A DNA stretch of 64,000 bases from an uncultured Mesorhizobium sp. (GTDB lineage: Bacteria; Pseudomonadota; Alphaproteobacteria; Rhizobiales; Rhizobiaceae), in NCBI GenBank assembly GCA_937958475.1, contig CALFXR010000065.1, positions 1-64,000 on the forward strand. Reading direction: 5' to 3'. This document shows, piece after piece, positions 26,334 through 35,634 of this stretch. The notes beneath the pieces are model-generated. The model ran no database searches, was not told the origin of the DNA, and saw only the letters and a program-made list of their open reading frames with translations. Each line of letters begins with the position of its first letter. The stretch's first letter is position 1. The translations under genes and the position numbers were made by a program.

Positions 26334-27149
26334 TCACCAGCTCCCCGAGGAACCGCCGCCGCCGGACGATCCGCCGCCGCCCGAGAAGCCGCCGCCGGAG
26401 CTGCCCGACGACCAGCCGCCGCCGGACGAACTGCCCGACGACCAGCTGCCGCCGGAGGACGAGCCCGAGCCGCTGTAGGAAATGTCCATGCCCAGCCAGC
26501 GGTAGCGGCCAGGGCCGATCTTGCGTCCGAAAACGGGGGCGAGCAGCGCCATGGCGAAGCCGCCGAAGAACAGCACGACCCACAAGATGACGAACAGCGT
26601 GACGAACAGGTCTTCGGCGTCGAAACCGGTGCCGTCCTTCTGGTTGCGCTCGGCGCGCGCCTCGAGCTCCGCGGCATTGCCCTCGAGCACCATGACGATG
26701 TCGTCGACCGCGCGCGAGATGCCGCCGGAGAAATCGCCGGCGCGGAACGCCGGCACCATCGTGTTCTCGATGATCAGCTTGGAATGCAGGTCGGTGAGCG
26801 TGCCTTCCAGCCCGTAGCCGACCTCGATGCGCATCTTGCGGTCGTCCCGGGCGACCAGCAGCAGGATGCCGTTGTTCTCCCCGGCCTGGCCGAGCCCCCA
26901 GGCGCGGAACAGCCGGTTGGCGAAGGGCTCGATGGCTTCGCCGCCGAGGCTGGGAATCGTGGCGACCACGATCTGGTCGGACGACTTCGTCTCGAACGCC
27001 TCGAGCCGGGCCACCAGCGCGGCTTCCGTGGCGGCGTCGATCAGCTCGGCATTGTCCACGACCCGTCCCGTGAGCGCGGGCAGTTCGGCGGCCGGCGCGG
27101 CCGCGGCGGCGAAAAGGCAAAGCAGAAACCCCGCGAGCAACGCCCGCAT
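26334..27149 (-). CDS. TPM domain protein (YgcG family)
   Basis: A 271-residue secreted-then-anchored protein. The signal peptide (1-22, AGFLLCLFAAAAAPAA) is followed by a TPM domain (about 27-160: GRVVDNAELIDAATEAALVARL, SSDQIVVATIPSLGG, ENNGILLLVARDDRKMRIEVGYGLEG). A membrane helix (about 182-207) is followed by a Ser/Gly-rich tail of about 45 residues ending GGSSGSW, common in this family. The start at 27149 is chosen because AGGGAA lies upstream and the signal peptide begins there; ATG 27185 would add 12 residues. It is the middle gene of lemA-TPM-TPM. Confidence 0.9.
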   Translation of the reverse strand: MRALLAGFLLCLFAAAAAPAAELPALTGRVVDNAELIDAATEAALVARLEAFETKSSDQIVVATIPSLGGEAIEPFANRLFRAWGLGQAGENNGILLLVARDDRKMRIEVGYGLEGTLTDLHSKLIIENTMVPAFRAGDFSGGISRAVDDIVMVLEGNAAELEARAERNQKDGTGFDAEDLFVTLFVILWVVLFFGGFAMALLAPVFGRKIGPGRYRWLGMDISYSGSGSSSGGSWSSGSSSGGGWSSGSSGGGFSGGGGSSGGGGSSGSW

Positions 27150-27196
27150 GCCGCTTCCCTGGAAGGCGCTCGCCCGGTGCCGCATCGCCGGTCGGG

Positions 27197-27829
27197 TCAG
27201 CCGCCCTGCTTCGCGCCGAAGTCGACCTTCGGCGTCTCGATCTTGTCTTCGGCGACGGTGAAGTTCTGGTAGGGCTGGCTGTCGGTGAACCAGAACGTCG
27301 CCCACAGCACCGAGGGGAAGGTGCGCAGCGTCGTGTTGTACTCGCGCACCGCCTCGATGTAGTCGCGCCGCGCCACGGCGATGCGGTTCTCCGTGCCTTC
27401 GAGCTGCGCCTGCAGCGCGAGGAAGTTCTGGTTGGCCTTGAGGTCCGGATAGTTCTCGACGACGGCGAGCAGGCGCGACAGGGCGCTGGTCAGGCCGGAC
27501 TGGCTTTCCTGGAAGGCCTTGAACGCCTCCGGGTCGGACAGCGCCTCGGGCGAGACGGTCACCTGGGTCGCCTTCGCCCTGGCCTCGACGACCGTCTCCA
27601 GCACCTCCTTCTCGTGGGCGGCGTAGCCCTTCACCGTCTCGACGAGGTTGGGGATCAGGTCTGCGCGGCGCTGGTACTGGTTGAGCACCTCGCTCCACGC
27701 CGCCTTCGCCTTCTCGTCGGCGGTGGGGATGGCGTTGTAGCCGCAGGCCGTCAGCAACGGCAGCAGCAGGCCGAGGAGGAGGAACGCCGGGAGGCGCCGG
27801 AAGCGGTTCGACAGCGCGGTCGCGTGCAT
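27197..27829 (-). CDS. lemA: LemA family lipoprotein
   Basis: A 210-residue LemA family protein. The amino terminus has a lipobox LLTAC (lipidated Cys at about residue 29) after a hydrophobic stretch, so it is probably an inner- or outer-membrane lipoprotein. The LemA core (about 40-185) is helical, with NQYQRRADLIPNLVETVKGYA, EKEVLETVVEARAKATQV and the conserved ENYPDLKANQNFLALQAQLEGTENRIAVARRDY stretch. LemA and TPM proteins are commonly co-encoded, as here, and are presumed to work together at the envelope; the molecular role is unknown. It is the first gene of the leftward operon. Confidence 0.93.
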   Translation of the reverse strand: MHATALSNRFRRLPAFLLLGLLLPLLTACGYNAIPTADEKAKAAWSEVLNQYQRRADLIPNLVETVKGYAAHEKEVLETVVEARAKATQVTVSPEALSDPEAFKAFQESQSGLTSALSRLLAVVENYPDLKANQNFLALQAQLEGTENRIAVARRDYIEAVREYNTTLRTFPSVLWATFWFTDSQPYQNFTVAEDKIETPKVDFGAKQGG

Positions 27830-28036
27830 GGAAATCCCCTGATCGATGGTTCAGCCGGCGGACGATAGTCCGAATCGCTGCGGCGCGAAACGGGGAGCGA
27901 TGTCGCTGCGCTACCGCCGGCATGCCGTGCAACCGGCAGGGAAAGTGTCAGCGCCGCCGCCGGCGGACCTGTGACTTGCGACGAGAACGCGCTATGTTCG
28001 TGGCGGACCGGTGGCAATGCCGTCACCGGCGACGAG

Positions 28037-28312
28037 ATGGCATTGCGTATCGCGCCGATGGGCCAGAATCCTCCCGACCAGACCGAATCACGCCGCATTC
28101 TCGAGCGGGTCGCGCACGACTCGCGGGGCGGGCTGGCCGGTACGTCGGTCATGGCGCGCGCCGTCGAGCGCTCGAAAAGCCACCTGGCGGCCGGCGACGC
28201 CGACCAGGAGGACCGGATCGAGCTGTGGGGCACGCGGATCGGTCGCCTCCTCGGCCTCGCCTTCGTCGCCGGCCTTGCCGTCTGGCTCATCCTCTATCTC
28301 TCCCGCGGGTGA
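28037..28312 (+). CDS. Small membrane protein, hypothetical
   Basis: A protein of about 91 residues from ATG 28037 (ATG 28058 would give 84). The amino-terminal part (NPPDQTESRRILERVAHDSRGGLAGTSVMARA) is polar and charged, and a single membrane helix lies at the end (LGLAFVAGLAVWLILYL). No family is named with confidence. The gene ends five bases before the pyridoxal kinase start, so the two are probably co-transcribed; similar small one-helix proteins next to pdxY-like genes are, to my knowledge, common in Rhizobiales. The ribosome binding site is weak, so the exact start is uncertain. Confidence 0.65.
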   Translation: MALRIAPMGQNPPDQTESRRILERVAHDSRGGLAGTSVMARAVERSKSHLAAGDADQEDRIELWGTRIGRLLGLAFVAGLAVWLILYLSRG

Positions 28313-28317
28313 ATCGC

Positions 28318-29202
28318 ATGGCCGCCGAGCAAGCAGACGCGCCGCGGGCCGTCATCGTCATCTCCAGCCACGTCGCGCGCGGTTCGGTCGGCAACCGGGC
28401 GGCGGTCTTCGCGCTGGAAACGCTCGGCCATCCGGTCTGGGCCGTGCCGACGGTGATCCTGCCCTGGCACCCGGGCCACGGCCGCGCCACGCGGATCGTT
28501 CCCGAGCCGAGCCAGTTCGCTGCGCTCATGAAGGATCTCGAGCGTTCGCCCTGGCTGGGCGAGGTCGCGGCAGTTCTGTCGGGCTATCTCGGCGACGCGA
28601 GCCAGGCCGACGCCGTCGCCTCGCTGGTCGCCGCCGTGAAGGCGCGCAACCCGAAGGCTCTCTACATCTGCGATCCGGTCATGGGCGACCTTGGCGGCCT
28701 CTACGTGCCGGAGGCGACGGCGGTCGCGCTGCGCGACCGCCTCGTCCCGATCGCCGACATCGCCACGCCGAACCGCTACGAGCTGGCCTGGATGAGCGGG
28801 GCGCCGCTGGACGATCTGCGCTCGGCCATCGCCGCGGCGCTCGACGCCGGGCCATCCACCATGCTGGTGACCTCGGCGCCGTCGCTGATGTCGGGCGGAA
28901 CGGGCAATCTCCTCCTCACCGCCACCGAGGCGCTGCTCGCCGAGCACCGCATGATCGAGCGGCCGCCGAACGGCCTCGGCGACCTGACCGGCGCGGTGTT
29001 CCTGGCGCGCCTGCTCGCCGGCCAGCCCGCCGCAAAGGCGCTACAGTCGACGACGGCCGCCGTGTTCGAGATCCTCGCCCGCACGGCGAAGCGCGGCGCC
29101 GACGAACTGACGCTCGAGACCGACGCCCAGAGCCTGTCGCACCCGATGGCGATGGTGCATCTGCGCCACCTCTCGCATCCGTCGAGGGACCGCCGGGCGT
29201 GA
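28318..29202 (+). CDS. pdxY: Pyridoxal kinase
   Basis: A 294-residue cytosolic kinase of the ribokinase-like pyridoxal kinase family, phosphorylating pyridoxal with ATP in vitamin B6 salvage. Markers include VISSHVARGSVGNRAAVFALETLGHPVWAVPTV at the amino end, ICDPVMGDLGGLYVPE, TPNRYELAWMSG and the anion-hole/catalytic motif NGLGDLTGAVFLARLL. The length and order match PdxY. It overlaps the next gene, as the stop TGA shares bases with that gene's GTG start, so the two are translationally coupled. The substrate is inferred from the family. Confidence 0.92.
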   Translation: MAAEQADAPRAVIVISSHVARGSVGNRAAVFALETLGHPVWAVPTVILPWHPGHGRATRIVPEPSQFAALMKDLERSPWLGEVAAVLSGYLGDASQADAVASLVAAVKARNPKALYICDPVMGDLGGLYVPEATAVALRDRLVPIADIATPNRYELAWMSGAPLDDLRSAIAAALDAGPSTMLVTSAPSLMSGGTGNLLLTATEALLAEHRMIERPPNGLGDLTGAVFLARLLAGQPAAKALQSTTAAVFEILARTAKRGADELTLETDAQSLSHPMAMVHLRHLSHPSRDRRA

Positions 29203-29963
29203 CCGGCCGCGCCGTCGCCGGCGTCGACGGCTGCAAGGGCGGCTGGATCGCCGTCTTCCGCCTGCCGGGGGAACCCGCCGAGGTGCGCGTCTTCGCCCGC
29301 ATCGTCGATCTCGTGGATCGCCTGCCCGCCGACGCCGCCATTGCGGTCGACATGCCGATCGGCTTGCCGGAGCGCACCGGGCATGGCGGTCGCGGACCGG
29401 AAGCGCTGGTCCGGCGTTTCCTCGCGGCCCGCCAGTCGAGCGTCTTTTCCATCCCCGCCCGCGCCGCCGTCTATGCAGTGGAGGAGGATTTCACATCCGT
29501 GGAACGCTGGGTCGAGGCGCACCGCCTGGCGAGTGCCGTGGCGCGCGCAACCTCCGAGCCGCCGCGCGCCGTCTCCATCCAGGCCTTCGGTATCTTTTCC
29601 AGGATCCGCGAACTGGACGGGCTGCTGCGGACCCGGCCCGCGCTACGCGACAGGATGATCGAATCGCATCCGGAGGCGGCGTTCTGGCGGCTCGCCGGGG
29701 AACGGCCGATGGCCCTGCCCAAGAAGGTCAAGGGGCGCGTCAATCCGCCGGGCATGGAGGAGCGCAAGGCGCTGCTCGCCGCCCGCGGCCACGACCGCGC
29801 CTTCCTCGACATGCCGGCGCCGCGCGGCGCGGCGGCCGACGACTTCCTTGACGCCGCCGTCATGATGCTGGTCGCCGAGCGCTTTTCGCGCGGCGAGGCG
29901 ACGAGCTTCCCCGACCCTCCCGGCCGCGACGCTCACGGCCTGCCGATCGCGATCTGGACCTGA
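29199..29963 (+). CDS. DUF429 family protein
   Basis: A 254-residue protein of the DUF429 family, which has an RNase H-like fold predicted from its motifs; activity is unknown. The motifs are GVDGCKGGWIAV near the start (a first-strand Asp), IAVDMPIGLPE (second Asp) and DDFLDAAVMMLVAERF near the end. ESHPEAAFWRLAG and SIQAFGIFSRIREL are also typical. The GTG start overlaps the pdxY stop (GTGA). Together these acidic residues could form a metal site, but this is inference. Confidence 0.88.
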   Translation: MTGRAVAGVDGCKGGWIAVFRLPGEPAEVRVFARIVDLVDRLPADAAIAVDMPIGLPERTGHGGRGPEALVRRFLAARQSSVFSIPARAAVYAVEEDFTSVERWVEAHRLASAVARATSEPPRAVSIQAFGIFSRIRELDGLLRTRPALRDRMIESHPEAAFWRLAGERPMALPKKVKGRVNPPGMEERKALLAARGHDRAFLDMPAPRGAAADDFLDAAVMMLVAERFSRGEATSFPDPPGRDAHGLPIAIWT

Positions 29964-30027
29964 GGGGACGCCGAGAACGTCGAAAGCCGTTGATCACCGC
30001 GCCGGAATGTCGTTAGAGACTTGGTCC

Positions 30028-30672
30028 ATGGCGCATCTTCCCGAGATCCTCCTCAAAGGCTATCGCAACTTCATGAGCGGGCGCTACGCCTCGGAGAGCA
30101 GCCGCTATCGCTCGCTCGCCCGCGAGGGCCAGGCCCCGGAGACGATGGTGATCGCCTGCTGCGACTCGCGCGCCGCGCCCGAGGCGATCTTCGACGCCGG
30201 CCCCGGCGAATTGTTCGTCGTGCGCAACGTCGCCAACCTCGTGCCGCCCTATTCGCCGGACGGTGAGTACCACTCGACCTCGGCCGCGCTCGAATTCGCC
30301 GTGCAGAGCCTCAAGGTCAGCCACATCGTCGTCATGGGCCACGGGCGCTGCGGCGGCATCCGCGCCGCGCTCGATCCGGGCGCCGAACCGCTGTCGCCCG
30401 GCGACTTCATCGGCAAGTGGATGAGCCTCGTGGCGCCCGCGGCCGAAACCGTCTCCGGCAATTCGATGATGACGGCGGCGGAGCGCCAGACCGCGCTGGA
30501 GCGCATCTCGATCCGCTATTCTCTGGCGAATCTGCGCACCTTTCCCTGCGTGAGCATCCTCGAGCGCAAGGAGAGGCTCTCCCTGCATGGCGCCTGGTTC
30601 GACATCTCGAGCGGCGAACTCTGGATCATGAACCCCGAGACGGGGGACTTCGAGCGGCCGGACGTCGACTGA
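30028..30672 (+). CDS. Beta-class carbonic anhydrase
   Basis: A 214-residue cytosolic beta-carbonic anhydrase interconverting CO2 and bicarbonate. Zinc ligands are visible: Cys44 in ACCDSR with the Asp46-Arg48 dyad, and His105 and Cys108 in GHGRCGG. The amino terminus LLKGYRNFMSGRYA and SLAREGQ are typical of alphaproteobacterial enzymes. ATG 30028 is preferred because it matches the usual family start (MAHLPE); ATG 30007 would add seven residues. It is monocistronic and ends convergent with the MFS gene, ten bases away. Confidence 0.93.
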   Translation: MAHLPEILLKGYRNFMSGRYASESSRYRSLAREGQAPETMVIACCDSRAAPEAIFDAGPGELFVVRNVANLVPPYSPDGEYHSTSAALEFAVQSLKVSHIVVMGHGRCGGIRAALDPGAEPLSPGDFIGKWMSLVAPAAETVSGNSMMTAAERQTALERISIRYSLANLRTFPCVSILERKERLSLHGAWFDISSGELWIMNPETGDFERPDVD

Positions 30673-30682
30673 CAGGGTCGGC

Positions 30683-31924
30683 CTACTCCCCGCCGAAGCG
30701 GTGCGTGAGCGGGATCTCCGGCTGCGGCAGGCTGCGCCACGCGAGCCAGCACAGGATCGCGAGAAGACCCATCGACGGGATGATGGTCGCCATGGCGAAG
30801 ACCGGATCGCCTATCATCGCGGAGATCGCGCCGCCGACCATTCCGCCGCCCATCTGGAAGAAGCCGCCCATGGAGGATGCCGCCCCGGCAATGTGCGGAT
30901 AGGGCGCCAGCGAGGCGGTCAGCATGGCCGGCATGACGAAGGCGATGCCGAAGGCGAAGAATGCCACCGGCCCCATCACCGTCAGGAATGTCGGCGCCAT
31001 GACGCGAAGGCCGACGGCGAGGCCGAGGCAGCCGATGGCGATGAAGACCAGTCCCGGAAGCACCAGGCGGAACGCGCCGTAGCGGCCGAGGAGCACGCGC
31101 ACCACGAGCGCGCCGGCGAAGAACATGCCCGACTGCATCAGCATGCCGACGCCGAACTGGGCGGGCGTCAGCCCGACCCGGTCCATCAGGATGAACGGCA
31201 GGACGGTCGCCTGCGTGTAGAGGGCGCCGGTCGTCCCCGTCATGATCAGCGAGCAGAGCACGAAATAGCGGCTCGTCAGCAGCGCCGCATACGATTTCGC
31301 CAGGGCGCGGGGGCGGATGCGCGAGAGGTCGCGCTCGACCGTCTCCACCATGGCGAAGTGCACCACCAGGATGATGACGACGGCGGCGGCGAACATGACC
31401 ATGAAGATGGCGTGCCAGCCGGCGACCTGCATCGTCAGGCCGCCGATCGTCGGCGCGAAGGCGGGACCGACGCCGAGGATCAGGCCGATCAGGTTCATGA
31501 TGCGGGCCGAGCGCTCGCTGGTGAACAGGTCGCGCACGATGGCGCGCGAGATCGCGATGCCGACCGCCGCGCCGACGCCTTGCAGGAAGCGGGCGGCGAT
31601 CAGCAGTTCGATCGTCGGGGCGAGCAGCGCCAGCAGCGAGGCGACGAGATAGACGCTGAGGAAGGCGAAGGTGACCGGCTTGCGGCCGAAGCCGTCCGAA
31701 AGCGGACCGCAGACCAGCTGGGCGAGCGCGAAGCCGGCGAAATAGAGCGAGAGCGTCAGCTTCACCGCGGCCTCGGTCGTGCCGAAGGCGCGCACGATCT
31801 CCGGCATGGCCGGCGTGAACAGCGCCATGGTCACCGGCCCGATCGCCACCAGAAGCGCGCCGAGCAGGCTGACGCGGCGTTCGCTCATCACGGGTGACGT
31901 CGTCGTTGCCGTCTGCATGTTCAT
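30683..31924 (-). CDS. MFS drug exporter, Bcr/CflA type
   Basis: A 413-residue inner-membrane exporter of the DHA1 subfamily with 12 predicted membrane helices. The motif A loop GPLSDGFGRKPVTF lies between helices 2 and 3, and the motif C-like GLILGVGPAFAPTIGG is in helix 5. It is closest to Bcr/CflA multidrug efflux proteins. The start overlaps the MarR gene stop (ATGA), so the two are co-translated. Expression is probably controlled by that MarR protein through the inverted repeat at 32414-32434. The substrate is unknown. Confidence 0.92.
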   Translation of the reverse strand: MNMQTATTTSPVMSERRVSLLGALLVAIGPVTMALFTPAMPEIVRAFGTTEAAVKLTLSLYFAGFALAQLVCGPLSDGFGRKPVTFAFLSVYLVASLLALLAPTIELLIAARFLQGVGAAVGIAISRAIVRDLFTSERSARIMNLIGLILGVGPAFAPTIGGLTMQVAGWHAIFMVMFAAAVVIILVVHFAMVETVERDLSRIRPRALAKSYAALLTSRYFVLCSLIMTGTTGALYTQATVLPFILMDRVGLTPAQFGVGMLMQSGMFFAGALVVRVLLGRYGAFRLVLPGLVFIAIGCLGLAVGLRVMAPTFLTVMGPVAFFAFGIAFVMPAMLTASLAPYPHIAGAASSMGGFFQMGGGMVGGAISAMIGDPVFAMATIIPSMGLLAILCWLAWRSLPQPEIPLTHRFGGE

Positions 31925-32397
31925 GAGGAGGCACCGTCCTTGCGGCAAGTGTCGGCGCGCAGCGCCGCGAGGTTGGCGCGGACCGTCTTCAGGACCTCGA
32001 CGAAGCCGCGCCAGTCATCCGCCGACACGGCGTTCGAGGCTTCGGCGCGCAGCGCCGCGGCGATCGGCTGGATCTGCTCGAGCATGGCCTCGCCGGCGGC
32101 GGTAAGGTGGACGGTCTTGGCACGGCGGTCGTCGGGATCGGTGCGGCGCTCGACAAGGCCGCGCGCCTCGAGGCGGTCGAGCGCACCGGACAGCGTCATC
32201 GCCTCGACGCCCATCCTTTCGGCGAGCACGTTCTGGCGCACTGCGCCGGCGCGGAAGGCGTGGGAAAGGGTTCGTCCCTCGCCCGGCGTCAGGCCGAGCC
32301 CCGCCTCGCCGGTGCGCCGGTCGAGCTCGGCGCGGATCATGCGCGTCACGTCCGTCAGCAGGAAGCCGAAGGAATCGGGATCGAAAGTGCTGGCCAT
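31921..32397 (-). CDS. MarR family transcriptional regulator
   Basis: A 158-residue winged-helix regulator of the MarR family. The recognition part is NVLAERMGVEAMTLSGALDRLEARGLVERRTDPDDRRAKTVHLT (about 57-100), with the conserved wing DxRAK/R; helical ends form the dimer interface. It overlaps and precedes the exporter gene, the standard arrangement for a ligand-released repressor of efflux. The 9-bp inverted repeat just upstream of its start is the likely operator. Confidence 0.95.
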   Translation of the reverse strand: MASTFDPDSFGFLLTDVTRMIRAELDRRTGEAGLGLTPGEGRTLSHAFRAGAVRQNVLAERMGVEAMTLSGALDRLEARGLVERRTDPDDRRAKTVHLTAAGEAMLEQIQPIAAALRAEASNAVSADDWRGFVEVLKTVRANLAALRADTCRKDGASS

Positions 32398-32413
32398 TCC
32401 GTAAGTCGTCCTG

Positions 32414-32434
32414 ATAATAAGGACGCCTTATTAT
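32414..32434 (-). promoter_or_regulatory. Putative MarR operator
   Basis: A perfect inverted repeat, ATAATAAGG - ACG - CCTTATTAT, with 9-bp arms and a 3-base spacer, lies 17 bases upstream of the MarR start codon. It is AT-rich in a high-GC region, and a site of this size so close to the start would overlap the promoter or the 5' leader. It fits autoregulation by the MarR protein, with the exporter controlled in the same transcript. Confidence 0.65.
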
Positions 32435-32520
32435 TCGCCGCGGACGCTGTCAAGGTTGCGCACGCGCGGCCCGCCGCCTACATGCTCGCGGCACCCATCC
32501 ATGCTCCGAGCGGACCCTCC

Positions 32521-34575
32521 ATGCCCAGCACAGACAGCGTCGACCTCGCCAGCAGCCCCCTGACCGGCTGGACCGGCCCCCTCGGCCTTCCCGACTTCGC
32601 GGCGGTCGAGGACAACGCCTTCGCCCCGGTCTTCGACGCCGCGCTCGCCGCGCACCAGGCCGAGATCGACGCGATCGCCGGCAATGCGGAGGCGCCGACG
32701 ATCGCCAACACGCTGGCCGCGTTGGAACTCGCCGGCGAAGCGCTGGGCCGCGTCTCGGCGATCTTCTGGTGCAAGGCCGGCGCCCACACCAACGACGAGA
32801 TCCAGGCGCTGGAGCGCGAGATCGCGCCGAAGATGGCGCGGCACTATTCGGGCATCGCCATGAACGCGCCCCTGTTCGCCCGGATCGACGCGCTCTACCG
32901 CGACCGCGCGGCGCTCGACCTCGACGCCGAGACGCTGCGCGTGCTCGAAAAGACCTGGAAGCGCTTCGTCCGTTCGGGCGCGCTGCTCGACGAGAAGGGC
33001 AAGGCGCGGCTCGCCGCCATCAACGAGGAACTGGCCGGCCTCGGGGCACGATTCGGCCAGAACGTGCTCGCCGACGAGCGCGACTGGGTGATGTTCCTCG
33101 AAGCCGGCGACCTCGCCGGCCTTCCCGAATTCCTCGTCGGCGCCATGGCGCAGGCGGCGGAAGCGCGCGGCCGCAAGGGCAGCTACGCGCTGACCCTGTC
33201 GCGCTCGATCTACGAGCCCTTCACCACCTTCTCCGAACGCCGCGACCTGCGCGAGGCCGCCTGGCGCGCCTTCACCATGCGCGGCCAGAACGGCGGCGCC
33301 ACCGACAATGTCGACGTCGTGCGCAGGACGCTGGCGCTCCGCGCCGAGAAGGCGCGGCTGCTCGGCTACGACAGCTACGCCGCGCTGAAGCTGGACGACA
33401 CGATGGCGAAGACGCCGGCCTCGGTGCTCGGCCTGCTCGACCCGGTGTGGGACAAGGCCCGCGAGAAGGCAGCGGCCGACCAGAAGGAACTGCAGCGTCT
33501 CGCGGCGACCGCCGGCGGCAACGACGACATCGCCGGCTGGGACTGGCGCTTCTGGCAGGAGAAGCTGCGCGCCGAGAGATACGCCTTCGACGAGGCCGAG
33601 CTGAAGCCCTACCTCCAGCTCGATCGCGTCATCGAGGCCTGCTTCGATGTCGCCTCCCGGCTGTTCGGCATCACCTTCGCCGAAAGGGAAGGCATCGCCG
33701 CCTGGCATCCGGACGTGCGCGTCTTCGCGGTGCGCAACGCCGACGGCTCGGCGCGCGGCACCTTCCTCGCCGACTATTTCGCGCGGCCCTCGAAGCGCTC
33801 CGGTGCCTGGATGAGCGCGTTGGAATCCGGCTATCGCCTCGGCGACGGCGCCATGCCGGTCATCTACAACGTGATGAATTTCGCCAAGCCGCAGCCCGGC
33901 GAGCCGGCGCTCCTGTCGATGGACGAGGCGCGCACGCTGTTCCACGAGTTCGGCCACGCGCTGCACGGCATGCTGACCGACGTCACCTGGCCTTCGGTTT
34001 CGGGAACTTCCGTCAGCCGCGATTTCGTCGAGCTGCCCTCGCAGCTCTACGAGCACTGGCTGACCGTGCCGCAGGTGCTGGAGAAGCACGCCCGCCACGC
34101 CGTGACCGGCGAGCCGATGCCGCAGGCGCTGATCGCCAAGATGCTGGCGGCCCGCAATTTCGGCGCCGGCTTCGCCACGGTCGAGTTCACCGCTTCGGCG
34201 CTGATCGACATGGCCTATCACGCTCGAAGCGAGGCGCCGGAGGATCCGATCGCCTTCGAGGCGGAGAAGCTGAAGGAACTCGGCATGCCCGCCGCGATCG
34301 CCATGCGCCACCGTACCCCGCATTTCGGCCACGTCTTCGCCGGCGACGGCTATTCGGCCGGCTACTACTCCTACATGTGGTCGGAGGTGCTCGATGCCGA
34401 CGCCTTCTCCGCCTTCGAGGAGACCGGCGATCCGTTCGATCCGGCGCTGGCGGAAAAACTGCGCGCCAACATCTACGCCGCCGGCGGCTCGAAGGATCCG
34501 GAAGAGCTCTACCTCGCCTTCCGCGGCAAGATGCCGACGGCCGCGGCGATGATGGCCAAGCGCGGCCTGGCATAG
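32521..34575 (+). CDS. M3 family metallopeptidase (Dcp/oligopeptidase A type)
   Basis: A 684-residue zinc peptidase of family M3. The active-site motif HEFGHALHG (about 475-483) provides the two His ligands and catalytic Glu. The third ligand lies in the downstream helix (SRDFVELPSQLYEHW). GDGYSAGYYSYMWSEVLDADAFSAF near the end matches peptidyl-dipeptidase Dcp. It has no signal peptide, so it probably degrades small peptides in the cytosol. ATG 32521 gives the family length; ATG 32482 would add 13 residues. It is followed 11 bases later by an aldo/keto reductase gene in the same direction. Confidence 0.94.
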   Translation: MPSTDSVDLASSPLTGWTGPLGLPDFAAVEDNAFAPVFDAALAAHQAEIDAIAGNAEAPTIANTLAALELAGEALGRVSAIFWCKAGAHTNDEIQALEREIAPKMARHYSGIAMNAPLFARIDALYRDRAALDLDAETLRVLEKTWKRFVRSGALLDEKGKARLAAINEELAGLGARFGQNVLADERDWVMFLEAGDLAGLPEFLVGAMAQAAEARGRKGSYALTLSRSIYEPFTTFSERRDLREAAWRAFTMRGQNGGATDNVDVVRRTLALRAEKARLLGYDSYAALKLDDTMAKTPASVLGLLDPVWDKAREKAAADQKELQRLAATAGGNDDIAGWDWRFWQEKLRAERYAFDEAELKPYLQLDRVIEACFDVASRLFGITFAEREGIAAWHPDVRVFAVRNADGSARGTFLADYFARPSKRSGAWMSALESGYRLGDGAMPVIYNVMNFAKPQPGEPALLSMDEARTLFHEFGHALHGMLTDVTWPSVSGTSVSRDFVELPSQLYEHWLTVPQVLEKHARHAVTGEPMPQALIAKMLAARNFGAGFATVEFTASALIDMAYHARSEAPEDPIAFEAEKLKELGMPAAIAMRHRTPHFGHVFAGDGYSAGYYSYMWSEVLDADAFSAFEETGDPFDPALAEKLRANIYAAGGSKDPEELYLAFRGKMPTAAAMMAKRGLA

Positions 34576-34586
34576 GAGTGCCGCCG

Positions 34587-35570
34587 ATGAAGCAGCGCAG
34601 ACTCGGAAGTTCCGGTCCGCAGGTGGGCGCTGTCGCCCTCGGCTGCATGAGCTTCGGCGGCATCTACGGTGCCACGGACCGGGCCGAGAGCCTGCGCGCG
34701 CTGGCGAAGGCCGACGAGCTCGGCTTGACCCATCTCGACACCGCGCTCATCTACGGCGACGGCCTGTCCGAGGAGATCGTCGGCGAATATCTCCGCGACC
34801 ACCCGAACCGCTTCACCGTCGCCACCAAGGCCGGCATCGTCACCCGCCCGCACCGGCACTACAACAACCGTCCGCAATACCTTCGCGAATCGCTCGAAAG
34901 CTCGCTGAGGCGCCTCGGCCGCGATCATGTCGAGCTGTTCTACATCCACCGCCGCGACCGCGAGGTGCCCGTCGAGGACGTGATGGGAACGCTGGTCGGC
35001 TTCATGGAAGAGGGCAAGATCGGCGGCATCGGCCTCTCCGAGGTGTCGCCCGCGACGCTGGAGCGTGCCGCGGCTGTGCACCCGGTCATGGCCGTGCAGA
35101 GCGAGTATTCGCTGTGGACCCGCCTTCCCGAACTCGGGACGATCCAGGCCTGCGCCCGGCTCGGCACCGCCTTCGTCGCCTTCTCGCCTGTGGGGCGCGG
35201 CATCTTCGCCGACCGGCGGCTCGACCCCGCCGGCTTCGCGGAGCGCGACTTCCGCAAGGCCAACCCGCGCTTCATGGCGCCGAACTTCGCCGTGAACGAC
35301 GCGCGCGTCGACCGCTTCCGCGCCTTCGCCCGCGAACGCGGCTGGTCGACGAGCGCCCTCGCGGTGGCATGGACGCTGCATCGCGGCGACCATGTCGTTC
35401 CCATCCCCGGCACCCGCAGCGCCGATCACGTCGCCGAACTGGCGACGGCGGCGGAGATCGTCCTCGACGCCGACGACATGGCGCGTATCGAATCGATCCT
35501 GCCGGCCGGCTTCGCCCATGGCGACCGCTATTCCGAGCAGCAGTCGACGGGCGCGGAACGCTACTGCTGA
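34587..35570 (+). CDS. Aldo/keto reductase
   Basis: A 327-residue NAD(P)H-dependent oxidoreductase of the AKR superfamily. The catalytic tetrad is visible as Asp51 and Tyr56 (HLDTALIYGDG), Lys81 (ATKAGIV) and His121 (YIHRRD). The cofactor-binding end has IPGTRSADHVAELATA. It resembles AKR13-like, YajO/YghZ-like members that reduce aldehydes. AGGAG lies nine bases before the ATG. It is probably co-transcribed with the M3 peptidase gene. The substrate is unknown. Confidence 0.94.
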   Translation: MKQRRLGSSGPQVGAVALGCMSFGGIYGATDRAESLRALAKADELGLTHLDTALIYGDGLSEEIVGEYLRDHPNRFTVATKAGIVTRPHRHYNNRPQYLRESLESSLRRLGRDHVELFYIHRRDREVPVEDVMGTLVGFMEEGKIGGIGLSEVSPATLERAAAVHPVMAVQSEYSLWTRLPELGTIQACARLGTAFVAFSPVGRGIFADRRLDPAGFAERDFRKANPRFMAPNFAVNDARVDRFRAFARERGWSTSALAVAWTLHRGDHVVPIPGTRSADHVAELATAAEIVLDADDMARIESILPAGFAHGDRYSEQQSTGAERYC

Positions 35571-35634
35571 ACGTTGTCCGCACGGCCCAGCGGGGCTCGG
35601 CGCCGGAGCGGCGGCAGGTTATTCGGGTAGCAGT

